A stretch of 64,000 nucleotides of DNA. Origin: Vesta saturnalis. Lineage: Eukaryota; Arthropoda; Insecta; Coleoptera; Lampyridae. The position numbers were made by a program, and so were the translations under genes. This document shows positions 34,870-46,237 of the stretch, in pieces. The stretch's first letter is position 1; each line of letters starts with the position of its first letter. The stretch covers positions 826,501-890,500 of the forward strand of contig JARFJB010002037.1 in NCBI GenBank assembly GCA_036346205.1, read 5' to 3'. Under the pieces are notes generated by a model that did no database searches, was not told the origin of the DNA, and was given only the letters and a program-made list of their open reading frames with translations.

Positions 34870-37500
34870 AAACTAAACTAATTATTTAATTCTCGTCTTT
34901 GTTTGTTCTTTCACTAAATACACGACTTTAGTCTACTTTTTTCTGTTCCTGGACAGTTTTATGGCTTTGTTCCACCTTTTGTTGCTTTACTTCAATACTT
35001 TTGCAACTTCGTCATTGTTTTCTTGGGGCTTCCAGGTCTTTTCCTGTTCTGCGCTCTTGCTTCCCATACTTGTTTAACTTGTCTGTATTCTCCTATTCTA
35101 CATAGGTGTCCAAACCACTTTAGCTGCTGATTTTCAATTATGTCCAATATTGGTTCTACTCCTAGTTCTTCTCTTATTGTGTCATTTCTTATTCTGTTTA
35201 TTCTTGTTGTCCCTTTGACTCGCCTTAGGTATTTCATGTCTATAGCCTGTATTCTGCTTTTCAGTCCTTTTGAAAGAACCCAGCTCTCACTTCCATAGAT
35301 GAGAATTGGTCTGAAGATTGTGTTGTATATGGTCATTTTTGCTTTCTTACTTATTTCCTTCTGTCCAATGAATGCTCTGTTTAGGCTGTAGTACACTTTT
35401 GCATTGTTTGTCCTCTCGTTGATTTCTGCTGCTATGTTTCCTCCGCGTTCTATCATTATTTCTACTTGCTCTATTTTCTCCTTATTTACTTCTATATTGA
35501 TTCTCTTATTACTCTCTCCTACTATCATTACTTTCGTTTTACTGGTATTAAATTTCATGTCTCTCTTCTTTAGTTCTTCCCATATATTTATATTTTCTTG
35601 TAACATTATATCGTCTGCGAATGCACATTCTGTGATCCGTGTCAGTGTCATTGTATAATATCCTATATGTGCTGCATACGTTTTTCTGCGTGTGGCTTTT
35701 ATAACATCATCCATTAGTATGTTAAATAGTGTCGGGCTCATTACACCGCCCTGTTTTAGTCCTCCGCTTATTTCGAATATAGCTCATTGCATATTATTCT
35801 TCCTTATATAGATTTTATTATTTGCGTATCGGCTTTTAATTCTTCTTATCAGTTTAAGTTTTATTTCTCTTCTTTTTAGGGTGACCCAAACATCCTTCAA
35901 TGATACTGTCAAATGCCTTCTGTAGGTCTATGGAAGCTAGACATAGTTCTGTTTTACTTGTTCCTGTTTTTTGAATCATTTGTTTTATCGTAAACATATG
36001 GTCTTGTGTGCTTCGCCCTACTTGTTCTCCAGTCCTCTAGCACTGTTACTATGTCCTAAGCTTTATGAAAGATATCCTTTATCATTTCCGTACCTTGTTC
36101 TTCTGGAATCTTCATCATTTCTGCTGTTATCTTGCCATACCCTGCCGCTTTACCTCTTTTCATATGTTTGACTGCTTCTATTATCTCTTCTGTTTGTATG
36201 TTATCTTCTACACTATCTGTTATTGTGTCTGTCTTCTTGTATTACTTTGGTTCTTGGAAGTGTTCTCTCCATCTTTTCATTATTTGCGTCTCTTCTGTGA
36301 TTATTTTATTATTCTTTGCTCTGATTTGGTGTAGTTTACTTTGTTTTTCTTTTTGTAGGTTTTTTAGGACATCGTAGAATGATTTTTGGTTCGTTTTTCT
36401 GTCTTGTTCCATCTTGTTGCCAAATTCCTCCCATGTTTTTTGCTTTGCATTTGTAACCATTTGTTTTACTTTTAGCCGCTGTGTTTTATGTTCTGCATAC
36501 TTTTCTTGTGAGCCGTTCTTTAAATAGCATTGCCATTTTTCTTTCTTGATTTTTATTTCGTTTTTAATTTCCTGGTTCCACCAATTTGTTTGTTTTTTAT
36601 TTTTAATTGCAATATTTGTACCACATGTGTTCTTAACCGCAGGTAATATAATTTCCTTGAAAAGGCTCCACATTTGTTCTATATTCATGTCTTTCAATTG
36701 CACTTTTCTATTCCCAATCGTTGTTTCTATTTGTTTGCTGAACTTGCTCGCTAGTGTCCATTGTTGTTTCTGAGGTCTTCTCCATGTTGTCCAATTATCT
36801 CTTCTGTGCTGTTTCTTTTCCCTACTCGGCCGTTAAAGTCGCCCAGTATTATTACTTTTGAGGTTATATTTTCTATTATTTGTGTTAATTCTTCTCAAAA
36901 CTGATCTTTCGTATTTTTCCTTTCGATACTGCTTGGTCCATATATTACCACTACTGTAGTATTTATTTTATTTAGTTGCATTTCAATTTTTAGTATTCTT
37001 TGTGAGATGTAGTCCCATTTCTGTATACTATGTATATATTCCTTCCTTCTTATACAGTTGTACTCCTTCTGCTGCTCTTGCGGCTTGGTCGACACCGCAG
37101 TGTGTTAATATATGTCCTCCCTGCAATTCTATGGTTCCTTTGCCTTTCCTTTTTGTTTCCCTTATTGCGAGTATATCAATTTCCATTCTGTCAAATTCAT
37201 GTGTTAACTTGTATACTTTCCCATTTAGACATTTTATATTCCAAGTAGTTATTTTTAGTGGTTTCTTTTCTTTAGTGTCTTCAATTGTTTCTCTTTGTAT
37301 ATTTAACTGTTTTCTTTTGTTTTTTATTTCTTAGGTTACTTTGTTTATTTGAGGTTGTTTTAGTTTTTGTTCGGTAAAATTATTGGTTTGCCTTATGTCA
37401 TTTGCCAATGTCATCTTACATTCGTCTTGGTGTTTGTTTAATTGTTTTTGCTGACTATTCTCTCCTTCGCCTTTTTTCCTTCCCTCGGTTACTGGTGCCA
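34870..37500 (-). pseudogene. LINE ORF2: endonuclease and reverse transcriptase
   Basis: Minus strand. An endonuclease remnant is at 37095-36800 (VVVIYGPSSIERKN and a WTTWRRPQ block in shifted frames). A linker follows at 36703-36242 (WWNQEIKNEIKIKKEKW, SFYDVLKNLQKEKQ). The RT domain is eroded between 36240 and 35760. At 35741-34992 a 249-codon frame holds SPTLFNILMDDVI, an intact FADD box (CAFADDIMLQ), the LIYGSESWVLS block, a MKYLRRVKGTTR block and QLKWFGHLCRIGE, all usual in this LINE group. Stops and frameshifts separate the parts. In an intact copy this protein nicks DNA and primes reverse transcription. The long hydrophobic plus-strand frames here are shadows of it. Confidence 0.85.
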
Positions 37501-38219
37501 GCAGTTGCTGTACCATTTTTGGTGGAGGTTTATTACTATTACTTGCTGTTTTGAAAATCTTTGGTGCATTTTTTGTTTCATGGGCAATTTCTTTGCTTTG
37601 TGGTAATTCTAGGGGTGATCCTTCCTCTGATCTTTTTGTCTTCTTTGTTTCTTCTCGATTTCCATGTTTTTTGCTGTCGTCTATTGGTTTTCCTGCTTCG
37701 TCTTCTTCTTTGTTCGAGAGTATATTTTTCTCCGCTTACAACCAGTACGTTGTATTTCATGTGGGCTTTATATCCTAAGTCTCTTGCTTGGTGCATATGT
37801 TTTGTTAAGCTCTTCCTTTGGGGAAATCGTCAGTTATTGATATCTTTGATTCCTTCTTAATCTTTTTTGCTGCTATTAATATCTGTTTTTCTGCATCTGT
37901 TAGTAAATTCAATTAGTAGTGGTCTATTCGTGCTTCTTTCTCTATTTCCTATTCTAACAATATCCTATGTTTCTACTTCTATGTTTATGTTCACACTGAT
38001 TTCTCTGAGAAATGTTCTGATCCTTTCTTCCCGCTGTTGATCGTTTTCGTTTTCTGGTTCGTTTATTCCTTGAATTATCAACTTCCTTTTACATACTTCT
38101 CTATCTAGGTATGCAATGGTATTTTCTTGTTTACATAATTTAAATGAATTTTCTGTGAGTTCAGTGTCACTGTCACTATCATCTTCTAAACTAATAATCA
38201 TTTTTATAATGGTGAACAA
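37501..38219 (-). pseudogene. LINE ORF1 (nucleic-acid-binding protein)
   Basis: Minus-strand ORF from 38219 (MFTIIKMIISLEDDSD) with a coiled-coil-like part and RKLIIQGINEPENENDQQRE, which is the start of the RRM-like region of L1/I-type ORF1 proteins. It breaks near 37965. Lys/Arg/Gln-rich pieces continue to about 37510. Position and orientation directly upstream of ORF2 support the call. Confidence 0.65.
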
Positions 38220-38899
38220 TAGTTACGGTCCTGCTTTTACCTGCATGTTGGGTAAGTTTATTAATCTCTCCACAATAGGGTACTTACAAATGGTCATTTA
38301 TTTTTATCAGAGATTAAAATTTAGGATATTATGTCTCTGAACCAACTGTACTAAATTTTCAATTTTGCCATAAAATCTGTCAACAAAGTCGTACACGAAT
38401 GTAAAACCTGCAAACTTCTATCTTTGATAATAACGATATCTTTCAAAAACAACTTGAACGACCAAATCAGGACACACAGTACTGAGAAGGGCATAATAAA
38501 GCTGAGAAATACACCTCTCCCAGCTCAATTAGGACTGCAGCTGGAGCTATTTCAAGATAGTTCGACCATGATTTTTGGATGAGTTTTTGAAAACTTTACA
38601 TACGGAAACGGTTTGAGATAAAAATTTGGTTTTTTTCTTAGTATCAGCGCCCACTATTAGTATACCAAACTTTAACACAATATAAAATAGTAAGGTAAAA
38701 TTATTATTTAAAGTGTGTTGATTTGATACAGAATGGCCCAATACGATCGTGCAGCCATTTTTCAAAGATTATGATAACATCAAATTCACCCTTCAATATT
38801 ATTTCTTTAAGTTGATCAAAGCCACTGATAATTGATCTTCTATTTATATGCCCAATTTTAACCCAACTTTTATCAGCTAATTCAGTTACATTGTGTTAA
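38220..38899. other. Spacer between LINE and piggyBac nest
   Basis: AT-rich, short chance ORFs, no recognised motif. Ends with the TTAA target (38896-38899). Confidence 0.4.
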
Positions 38900-39125
38900 C
38901 CCTCCTATTATGTTAACATTTTGGTTTCACTTATTGTGTTCGGGTCATTATGTCCCGGGAGTCTATAGTTGTCGTTTTATTGTTGTTAAATTGATATAAC
39001 AGTAAATAATAATAATAAATAAGATGTAGTATTTATTATTTATTACGTTATTTTATTTTTATTACCTATTATTATAAATGTTATGTAAAGAACATCTGAA
39101 AAACGTACTAGTTAGGTATATACAT

Positions 39126-40400
39126 TTATTTGTTACACTCTTGACAGTAGTAATATACATGAGCTTTACATAGGTATTTCGAGTAATTACAATATACCAT
39201 ATTAGTTTTATTATCATTTGGAGAGGGACAAAAATTACATCTTTTACGCTTGGTTGTGGTTGACTGTTCCCTAACTTCGGAATTACTGGTTGAAGAACGT
39301 GACTTTATAACCATTTCAGCTGCAGGACTACTTTTTTCTTGCAATAATGGGGTGATCAAGGAATTATCCAGTTATTCAATAAATAGTCGCCGTTTTGTAA
39401 GTTTTCCAGCATTCCAGGTTGGAGTTACTTAGCACCACAGAACATAAGCGTTGTAAGCTGAAACGTCTATGATATTGTAAAAGATAGTCATTGGCCATCT
39501 TTTAGTTTGCCGTCTGTTATTATTAACTTGTCTAACATGTCTACAGCATCTTTAGTTTTGTTGTAATCTAAAATCATAAACGGCTTTTTATGATCTTGGT
39601 TACACATTCCGTTATCGTGGTGCATGGCGCTTATGAGCGTAACATTTTTATTCCGTTTTGGAACATAGAAAACTATCGACGTGTCCTTGGTAACGTAAAA
39701 TTTTGAAGAAAGAGCTTTCCTGTTGCAGACCAATGCGGCTGGCAATTCAGGCTTATTTTTGCGAATAGTGCCAAGGATGGTTATTTTTCTTTTCAATAGC
39801 CTCTGCCCCATATCCTACGAGGTAAAAAAGTTATCACACGTTACGTTGTGACCTTGTAGACCATAAGTAAGATCTAGCACAACTCTTTTACCTTGACCTC
39901 TCTCTATGGAGTTTCACCTTCTTTTTTCCCGAGGTAAACTTGCATGTTATATGCGTAAGCGGTTACAGAATCGCATAAAGTTCATATCTCCGTATTTAGC
40001 AGGTTTATTCGCGATGTACTTACTGTCTAAAAGGACAACGGCCTCAAAAAGGTACCAGTTGCTCATCTACTGTTACATTTTCGTGAACTTTATAGAGCTT
40101 AGGTAGAATTGCAATCCATTCATCCCACAAGTCCCGTACGAGAGCTAATTTATCAGTTTGGCGTCGTTGTCATCGAGTCAAAGCGAATTATTCGTGCAAT
40201 TACATGAAATCGTTGTAGGGACATCGTTGCTTTGAATATTGGACGACCTACATTTCCATCTCACAGACTGTCTGTTGCCTCTCCATGAGATTTATACACT
40301 CCTACACAGCTCGAAACAGTAGGCCAAAATATACTTCTAGTTCAACTAATGTTAGTTCTTGAAACGTGTCGCTACAAAGTCTTTTGCCTTCTAAATTTGA
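39126..40400 (-). pseudogene. piggyBac A transposase
   Basis: Minus strand. Best part is 39811-39488: RLLKRKITILGTIRKNKPELP, VPKRNKNVTLISAMHHD and NKTKDAVDMLDKL, the third being the block with the last catalytic Asp of piggyBac. The C-terminal zinc-binding tail is at 39260-39126: RKRCNFCPSPNDN, KYLCKAHVYYYCQEC. Upstream of 39811 the frame is lost and only weak traces of the DDE core reach about 40400. Dead. Confidence 0.8.
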
Positions 40401-41548
40401 CACTTTCAAAATTAGGTTTACAATTTTGGGTGTGAAATATAAGAAGTACGCGGATTTTATATCAATTATTCGCGACGTAGCATACCTTGTTGTTTCTCAA
40501 GTTCACTATCCGTTAGCACTCTCTCACTACACATTTTCAATAATAAATTTCAATTGTTAGGTATTTCTTATTAGAGTATAGCATCAAGTTTGATATTTAC
40601 TACGAAACTAACACACAGATGCAATATATGCAATATTGCGCAATAATGTGGCAATATTATGGAAGTTATTTATATTTATGAAAATAAAATAAAACTAATA
40701 AAATACGTTCTTCTAATTTGAACCACACAAATCACCGGGTCATATGGACCCAAACACTGTGAGTGTATAGTTCATTCGTTTAACTTATCCCGATCGATCA
40801 ATGAATCAAACGCGCACTTGTGTATGACTATCCTTTTTTACATATTGAAAACAATGTATACATTATTAGCTAACATATTATTCCAAGAGTGTCGTTTTGT
40901 ATGTCTCTTATTAACTCAAGTAACTAACAAGGATAACATCATCAACAAATTTCGTTTTCTTTTACGATCAGTTTTGATACCAACTTAACGTAAATGTCAA
41001 ATGTACATGTCATAATGTTGTTTGCAAATAAAAGACGAAAGTTTAATTTACGTATCGTAGATGTAAGCACGTAAAAGCATATTATTTTCAATAAAACTTA
41101 CTATATAATAACGTAGCAGATGAATTTTGGTAAGTTATTCTAAAATGTTCGCAAACATTTTGTAACTATTTGTAGGTTAATACCAATGAACTCTTCCAAA
41201 GAAAGGAAGTAACTGTTCCAATAGTTTTCTACATAAAAGTGGCGGTTCTAAATCTTTGACGGCATCGGGTGCATATGAACGATGTAAAGATCAAAGTATT
41301 AGATGCTAAGGTCGCCCGGGCCCGAACACTGCACTCCTTGTCCGAGCTATAACGGCAATATATTCTATAACGTAAATTTGTGAGTTAATGGTTATTTATT
41401 TGATTTATTCATAAAGATTGAATTTTTAGGAATTCTACTAATCATTATGCTTTGAGAAAACATTCGAATTCCAAAATACGGAAGCATAATTTCAATCATC
41501 GGCGTTTACACTTGTTTGTGTAGAAGATTATTATACTGCAATTCAAAA

Positions 41549-42010
41549 TTATTGGTGTATTGAATTATAGTACTTTTCTTCATCTTCGGTATCTGTGTCA
41601 TCGTTTGGATTTATAATAATTGGATTGACTTGGACATCATAAACTTTTTCTGGTTCCCACCACTTTAAAATTTTTTTAACCAAACAGAAGGTGAAACTGT
41701 TTCTAACGCTTCTTTTCCACATCTGTTTGAGATTATCATCCCCATAACCATCTCTTCCAATGTGTTTATCATAATAAGTTTTGCTTATTCCCCATACCAT
41801 CTCTATTGGGTTAAATTGACAGTGGTAAGGAGGCAAGCGTAAAATTTCATGTCCATGTTCTCTAATAATATTGTCGACCAAATATTGTTTCTCTTCCTCA
41901 TGTCGCTTTGCTATATGTAGTAATTCCGTTATAAATGCTTCTTTTTCATAAGTAATTTTCCTTCCCTTAACACATTCATGTGTTGCACATATGCAACACA
42001 CTATACAATC
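41549..42010 (-). pseudogene. IS630-like transposase, C-terminal piece
   Basis: Minus strand. The frame runs from the insertion point near 41970 to 41549 and holds KITYEKEAFITELLHIAKRH, GHEILRLPPYHCQFNPIEMVW and an acidic tail (NPNDDTDTEDEEKY). PPYHC..NPIE contains the catalytic Glu of the D,D,E triad in this group. It continues the N-terminal piece at 44387-45263. Confidence 0.8.
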
Positions 42011-44330
42011 TGCCTGGGCCGCGTGTTGCAAATGTGCCACATGTCATAAGTTTTGTTCTGAGACTGCTGTTGCTCTGGTCCTTATATTTCTTATGAGAGC
42101 GCATTTCTAGTGGCGTTGGCCCGACATTTTCTTTTCTCAGGACTCCCGACCCCAATTAAAACTTTTATTTACATGGTACATGCTTTATTAATAAAAAAGG
42201 ACAAAAAACAAAGAAAAATTTTGTGGATACAAGTGAAATATGCTGTAAATTAACATAGAATAGAAACTTTAATTGCCGATAGTTACCTAATTTAGATTTT
42301 GGTGCATTGATGCACCTCAAAAAAGCAATCGTTACAATAATATTTTGCACATCCAAGGCACTTGTAAAAGACGTAACTTGCATTACTTGTAGCTTCTTTC
42401 CTTGTCGTATCGGCTTTTACTTTCTGGTAACACAAGTTGCATCGGCTCCTTTTTTCAACTTTTGTAAGTTTGTGTTGCTCTATGTTTGGTTGAGGCATAA
42501 TAGAAATTTGCTTAGGTTTTATCAGTTCCAAAGCAAGTGCTTCTTTGAATTGCACAATGGATATTTTAGACTGTGTTACTTTTTTATAAACGACATATGT
42601 GTTTACTAAAGCGGTTGCCGTCAGAAATTCTATGGCTAGTTTTCGGTACCATTTTATCCCTCTACGTAGTGATAGTGCATTTCAGTTGATCAGATAGGTC
42701 AATATAAGCTTTGTGTTTGTTGTATTCTACTGCTATAATTGGTTTTATTTTTTCTCCTCTATGTGTGACAATGTTCATCATTTCATCATCGTCTTTAGTA
42801 CTCAACGCTAAAACGTCTCATTTATCTTTCCATTTTAGCATTGTAATGGCTAAATTGTTCTGCTCAGCCACTATCTGACCACGTGTCAATTTTTTTGTGA
42901 TAACGTTTTGGAGTTATTTTTCGATTGGATCGAAGCGTACCTACTAAATGTGTTTTTGCTTTTAGTAATTGACTTGCTAGATCTACGCTTGTATAATAGT
43001 TATCTGTGTATAATGTCCGTCCTTTTTTTAGTAAATTTTTCAAAAGTTTCAGACAAACAGACGTGGATGCAGCCATTGCTCCTTCTTTATCTCCGGTTGC
43101 GTACACTATCAGATTGAATGTATAGCCACCCTCCAAACATAATTTATATAATTTGATTCCAAACTTGTGTCTTTTATTTTGAATGTATTGTACAAACTTT
43201 AGCCTACCACGGAATGGAACCAGTGTTTCAGTATACACACATGTTCACCTGGTACCATAACGTCTTGAAAGCGTTCCACAAGTTTCTTTGTAAGCGCGTT
43301 GATTTTATACAGTCGGTCCTGAGGATTTGGTTCATCATTGTTTGAAAAATGAAACATTTTCAACAAAATTTCATATCTATTCCGGTACATATTATTTTTC
43401 ATTCGGTTGGCATATAAAGCGTTTTTCGACCAATAGTCTCGAAGTTGCGGAAATTTGGCAAGACCCGTCCAAATATTCATTCCTAAAAAAATTTCGATTT
43501 CTTCCGGGGTTGTTTCTTTCCATTGTCTCAGTCTGGAATGTCGCAAAATTGTTGTTGAATCAACAGACTACAGTGCGATCATTTCTAATATTTGATCATT
43601 TATAAATAATTTCTGCTTTTATTCCCCATTCTGTTTCTTCAAAATAAATATTTTGAAAATTCTTCCCCCTGACTGACTCCCACACATTAGGATCAGAATC
43701 ATTGTCGGAATTACAAACTGAGTCGGAACTACTTAGAACTAAATTTTCTGCTAATCTTGTAATATTTTCTGTAGTTTCGTCCATATTGCGTATCTTTTCG
43801 TAATTGACAAAATCATTTTCAAGTGAAGAACGTCTTGGCTGAGGAGTCACTACAAAAATAAGAGTTAATTACAATATATAAAAAGAAAAGAAAAGAAAAA
43901 TTACCTCTTGATGAATTTGCTTTTCTTTTTTTCACAGATTGTGTAAAGGATTCATCAGAATCATCTGAATTCGTATCGCTCTTTTTCGAAGTCGATGGTT
44001 CATCAAGTGATTTTTTTTCAAAAGACTTTCTTTTCTGTGACTGCCTTTTTTCTAAAAAAATACCAATATTTGAAAATACAAAATTAGTAATAAAGAAAGT
44101 GATTACTTATATAATTTCCACAATCGTTTTTGTTTACTTTTATAAGACATTTTGCACAAATAGAAAGGACAACACAACTTCTCTTGTGCTGGCCCAAAAT
44201 TGAAATGATATGATTCAATAAAGCCTGCATCGACTTGTCGCAACTTGCAGGAATACGATTGCAAATAATCAAAGGCGAATTCACCGCGCCGCGTGTTGCA
44301 GATGTGCAACACATACGAAATGGGCCCAAA
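41975..44330 (-). mobile_element. piggyBac B inserted in the IS630-like transposase
   Basis: Inverted ends contain ATGTGTTGCACAT(A/C)TGCAACAC (left near 41982-42002; the right copy is at 44296-44318 in inverse), each itself a palindrome GTGTTGCA...TGCAACAC. A TTAA precedes the left end (41968-41971); the right TTAA is less certain. It carries an intron-bearing transposase. Confidence 0.7.
42292..44150 (-). pseudogene. piggyBac B transposase with two introns
   Basis: Minus strand, start MSYKSKQKRLWKLY at 44150. Intron 1 is 44106-44052 (55 bp) and intron 2 is 43904-43850 (55 bp); both are GT-AG and both keep the frame into a Ser/Lys/Asp-rich N-terminus (TSKKSDTNSDDSDES). The long third exon has stops, but shows GRLKFVQYIQNKRHKFGIKLYKL (near 43150-43220), GGYTFNLIVYATG, RTLYTDNYYTSVDLASQLL with the second catalytic Asp, and GTLRSNRKITPK. 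The C-terminal zinc tail is at 42440-42292: SRCNLCYQKV, CLGCAKYYCNDCF. Intact copies cut and paste at TTAA. Confidence 0.85.
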
Positions 44331-44386
44331 ATCAAAAAAGCGCTCATATTATTATTTTTAACCTGGTCACATTACTTACAAATGAT

Positions 44387-45263
44387 TTAAGAAATAAATT
44401 TATGAAAAAAAAAGTTATGGCCCGAGGTGTTAAGCCACTCTTCAATGTCTTCTTTTTTCCAATTTGTAGTTGGTTGGTGATTGACAATTTGTGAATGGTA
44501 AGGAACATTATCCATAACGATTACAGATGGCTTTGTTAAGTTTGGCAAAAGTTGATTTTTTAACCATTTAACAAAGTTTTCGGAATTCATACAATCGTGA
44601 TAATCACTGCTTTTATTTGTGGTAGAGAATATAGGGTCTGCTCCCTCCACAAAGCCATCTTCTGTTCTGGCATGTAAAACTATATAACATTTGCTTTCGC
44701 CACCAAGATTCTTACAGCATTTTAAACTGGAATCTTGCCATATTCTTCTGTTGCTTCCTTTTGCAAATATCCATGTTTTGTCGAGATATATTGTTTCATA
44801 TAAGTGATGTAACTTCTCAAAAATTTTACCCTCATCAATGCTATTGAAGTTTTTTCGCACAGGGCTTTTCTATTGTTTGTTTGCTTGAAAGAAAATTCAA
44901 TGTCCAACAAAACGTGATAGAGGCTTGTCCTTTTATACTCAACGATACCTCTTTCTTTAATTTTTGTTAAGAGCATATCCAATGTAACATGTTCATGATT
45001 AATATACGTGTTGTAAATTGTAGTACAGATTTTACTTTTTTGTCGTTGATCCATGACTTTTGTTTTTAGACTTTTTCATATTTCATTTTCCTTGTTTTCT
45101 TCTTGATTTTGATCTCGTCGTAAAGCATTAGAAATAGTTTTGTTGTCAATTTTCATAGCATCGCTAACCCTTGCATGCACTTCTGTTAATGGTGTTTTTC
45201 TTTATTAAAGTATTCCACTAAGTTATGGATCAATTCGTCTACGGTAATTGACCTACAAGCCAT
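44387..45263 (-). pseudogene. IS630-like transposase, N-terminal piece
   Basis: Minus strand. Start MACRSITVDELIHNLVEYF at 45263. A helix-turn-helix-like region (LDMLLTKIKERGIVEYKRTS) lies at 45054-44900. After a frameshift near 44850 comes the catalytic core: ETIYLDKTWIFAKGSNRRIW with Asp 1, GFVEGADPIFSTTNKSSDYH, FVKWLKNQLLPNLTKPS, IVMDNVPYHSQ with Asp 2, then WKKEDIEEWLN, where piggyBac B interrupts. Blocks of this order define a Tc1/IS630-type DDE_3 family common in arthropods. Confidence 0.85.
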
Positions 45264-46237
45264 GTTGATGTGCTACAAATGAAAACATAAATGCTATTTC
45301 TTTCTGTAAAAACGAATTAATCTTTACCTTAAATGAACACTAGAAAGTAATGTGGTTCTGAAAACAACCGATCTTTTAAAATATTAACTCAAGAAGCAAT
45401 GAAAAACGAATAAGAAATGGACAAACCGGCGCGCGTACGTATCTTTAATCAACAAATAAGCAAATGAAGACAGGTTGGTATCAGTGCTCATATTTTTGCT
45501 TTAAATTACAGACGACGGTCATTTCGTGATTTAATGCATACATGACGGGATAAGTTAAACGAATGAATTATAATTTTCTAATATCAATCTAGGTATCTAC
45601 ACCGTTATTAGAGTAATGAAATAAAAGTCATGCAGTGGCAACGAAATATTTATAAATTAACGAATTATGCACATTATAAGAACCTGACTGGGTCATATTG
45701 ACCCGAACACAATAGGAGGGTTAAAGAGAATACTTACAATTAATAAAAAAGATTTGAATATAATGAAGTGTAGTAGGATTTTTCACATCTAGAGGTATGG
45801 AACGCATTAGTTTGTTTGGTCATTATGTTTCCCTCATTTGAAATAAGTGTGATTAACATTTACAAAGAATATTTTTAACTGCTACTTGGAGTAAGTTGAG
45901 TAAACATTCTTAGGACTTTAAAACTATTTTTATGGTTTTATATTATCAATGCTGATTTTCATTTTTAATAGGTTTGGGTTCTATTGTTGGTACTAAAACA
46001 CTCTGGATATTCAATAGTTTCTATCATTAGCACATGAGTTTAAATGATAATACATATCTAATACCAAATTATAATAAGGAGGACCAAGAAAAACCTCGAG
46101 TAAAGACGTTGATAGTTATTGTAGTTTTGTTTTAAAATTATCATTAATTCAACAATAATAAAGCACAGTTTAAACACATGATTACAGTGTTTTCTTTTTG
46201 TGATCATACCAATAATTATATTTTGTATTGCTTTCAG

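Larger units (their letters stand above)
40768..45570 (-). mobile_element. IS630/Tc1-like element, split by piggyBac B
   Basis: Ends TAGTTCATTCGTTTAACTTATCCCG and its inverse, with TA outside both (40766-40767 and 45571-45572). An alternative is the shorter element ACTTATCCCG...CGGGATAAGT with TA outside, lying in the middle of a 22 bp palindrome TTCATTCGTTTAAACGAATGAA. The transposase gene is in two pieces separated by piggyBac B. Confidence 0.7.
38900..45720 (-). mobile_element. Outer piggyBac A with nested insertions
   Basis: TTAA at 38896-38899 precedes CCCTCCTATTATG; the right end reads CAATAGGAGGG followed by TTAA (45721-45724). Both ends carry GTGTTCGGGTCAxxATGxCCC. Inside, the transposase remnant (39126-40400) is followed by the IS630-like element 40768-45570. 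A second end-like stretch (ACCGGGTCATATGGACCC, near 40734) sits just left of that insertion, so an alternative is two separate piggyBac ends. Confidence 0.65.
28280..46237 (+). other. 18 kb intron filled with mobile elements
   Basis: Bounded by a GTAAGG donor (28280) and a TTTGTATTGCTTTCAG acceptor (ending 46237), both with phase 1. Inside lie the mariner cluster, a broken LINE and the piggyBac/IS630 nest. Most element genes run antisense to the host gene. Confidence 0.7.

Noticed and set aside
35404..37860. Many hydrophobic plus-strand ORFs that look like membrane proteins
   Set aside because: They are antisense shadows of the Lys/Glu-rich LINE ORF1/ORF2 on the minus strand.
44084..44347. 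87-codon ORF starting MSAFLILG as the piggyBac B start
   Set aside because: It includes the element's terminal repeat; the internal ATG at 44150 with the downstream splice gives a better start.
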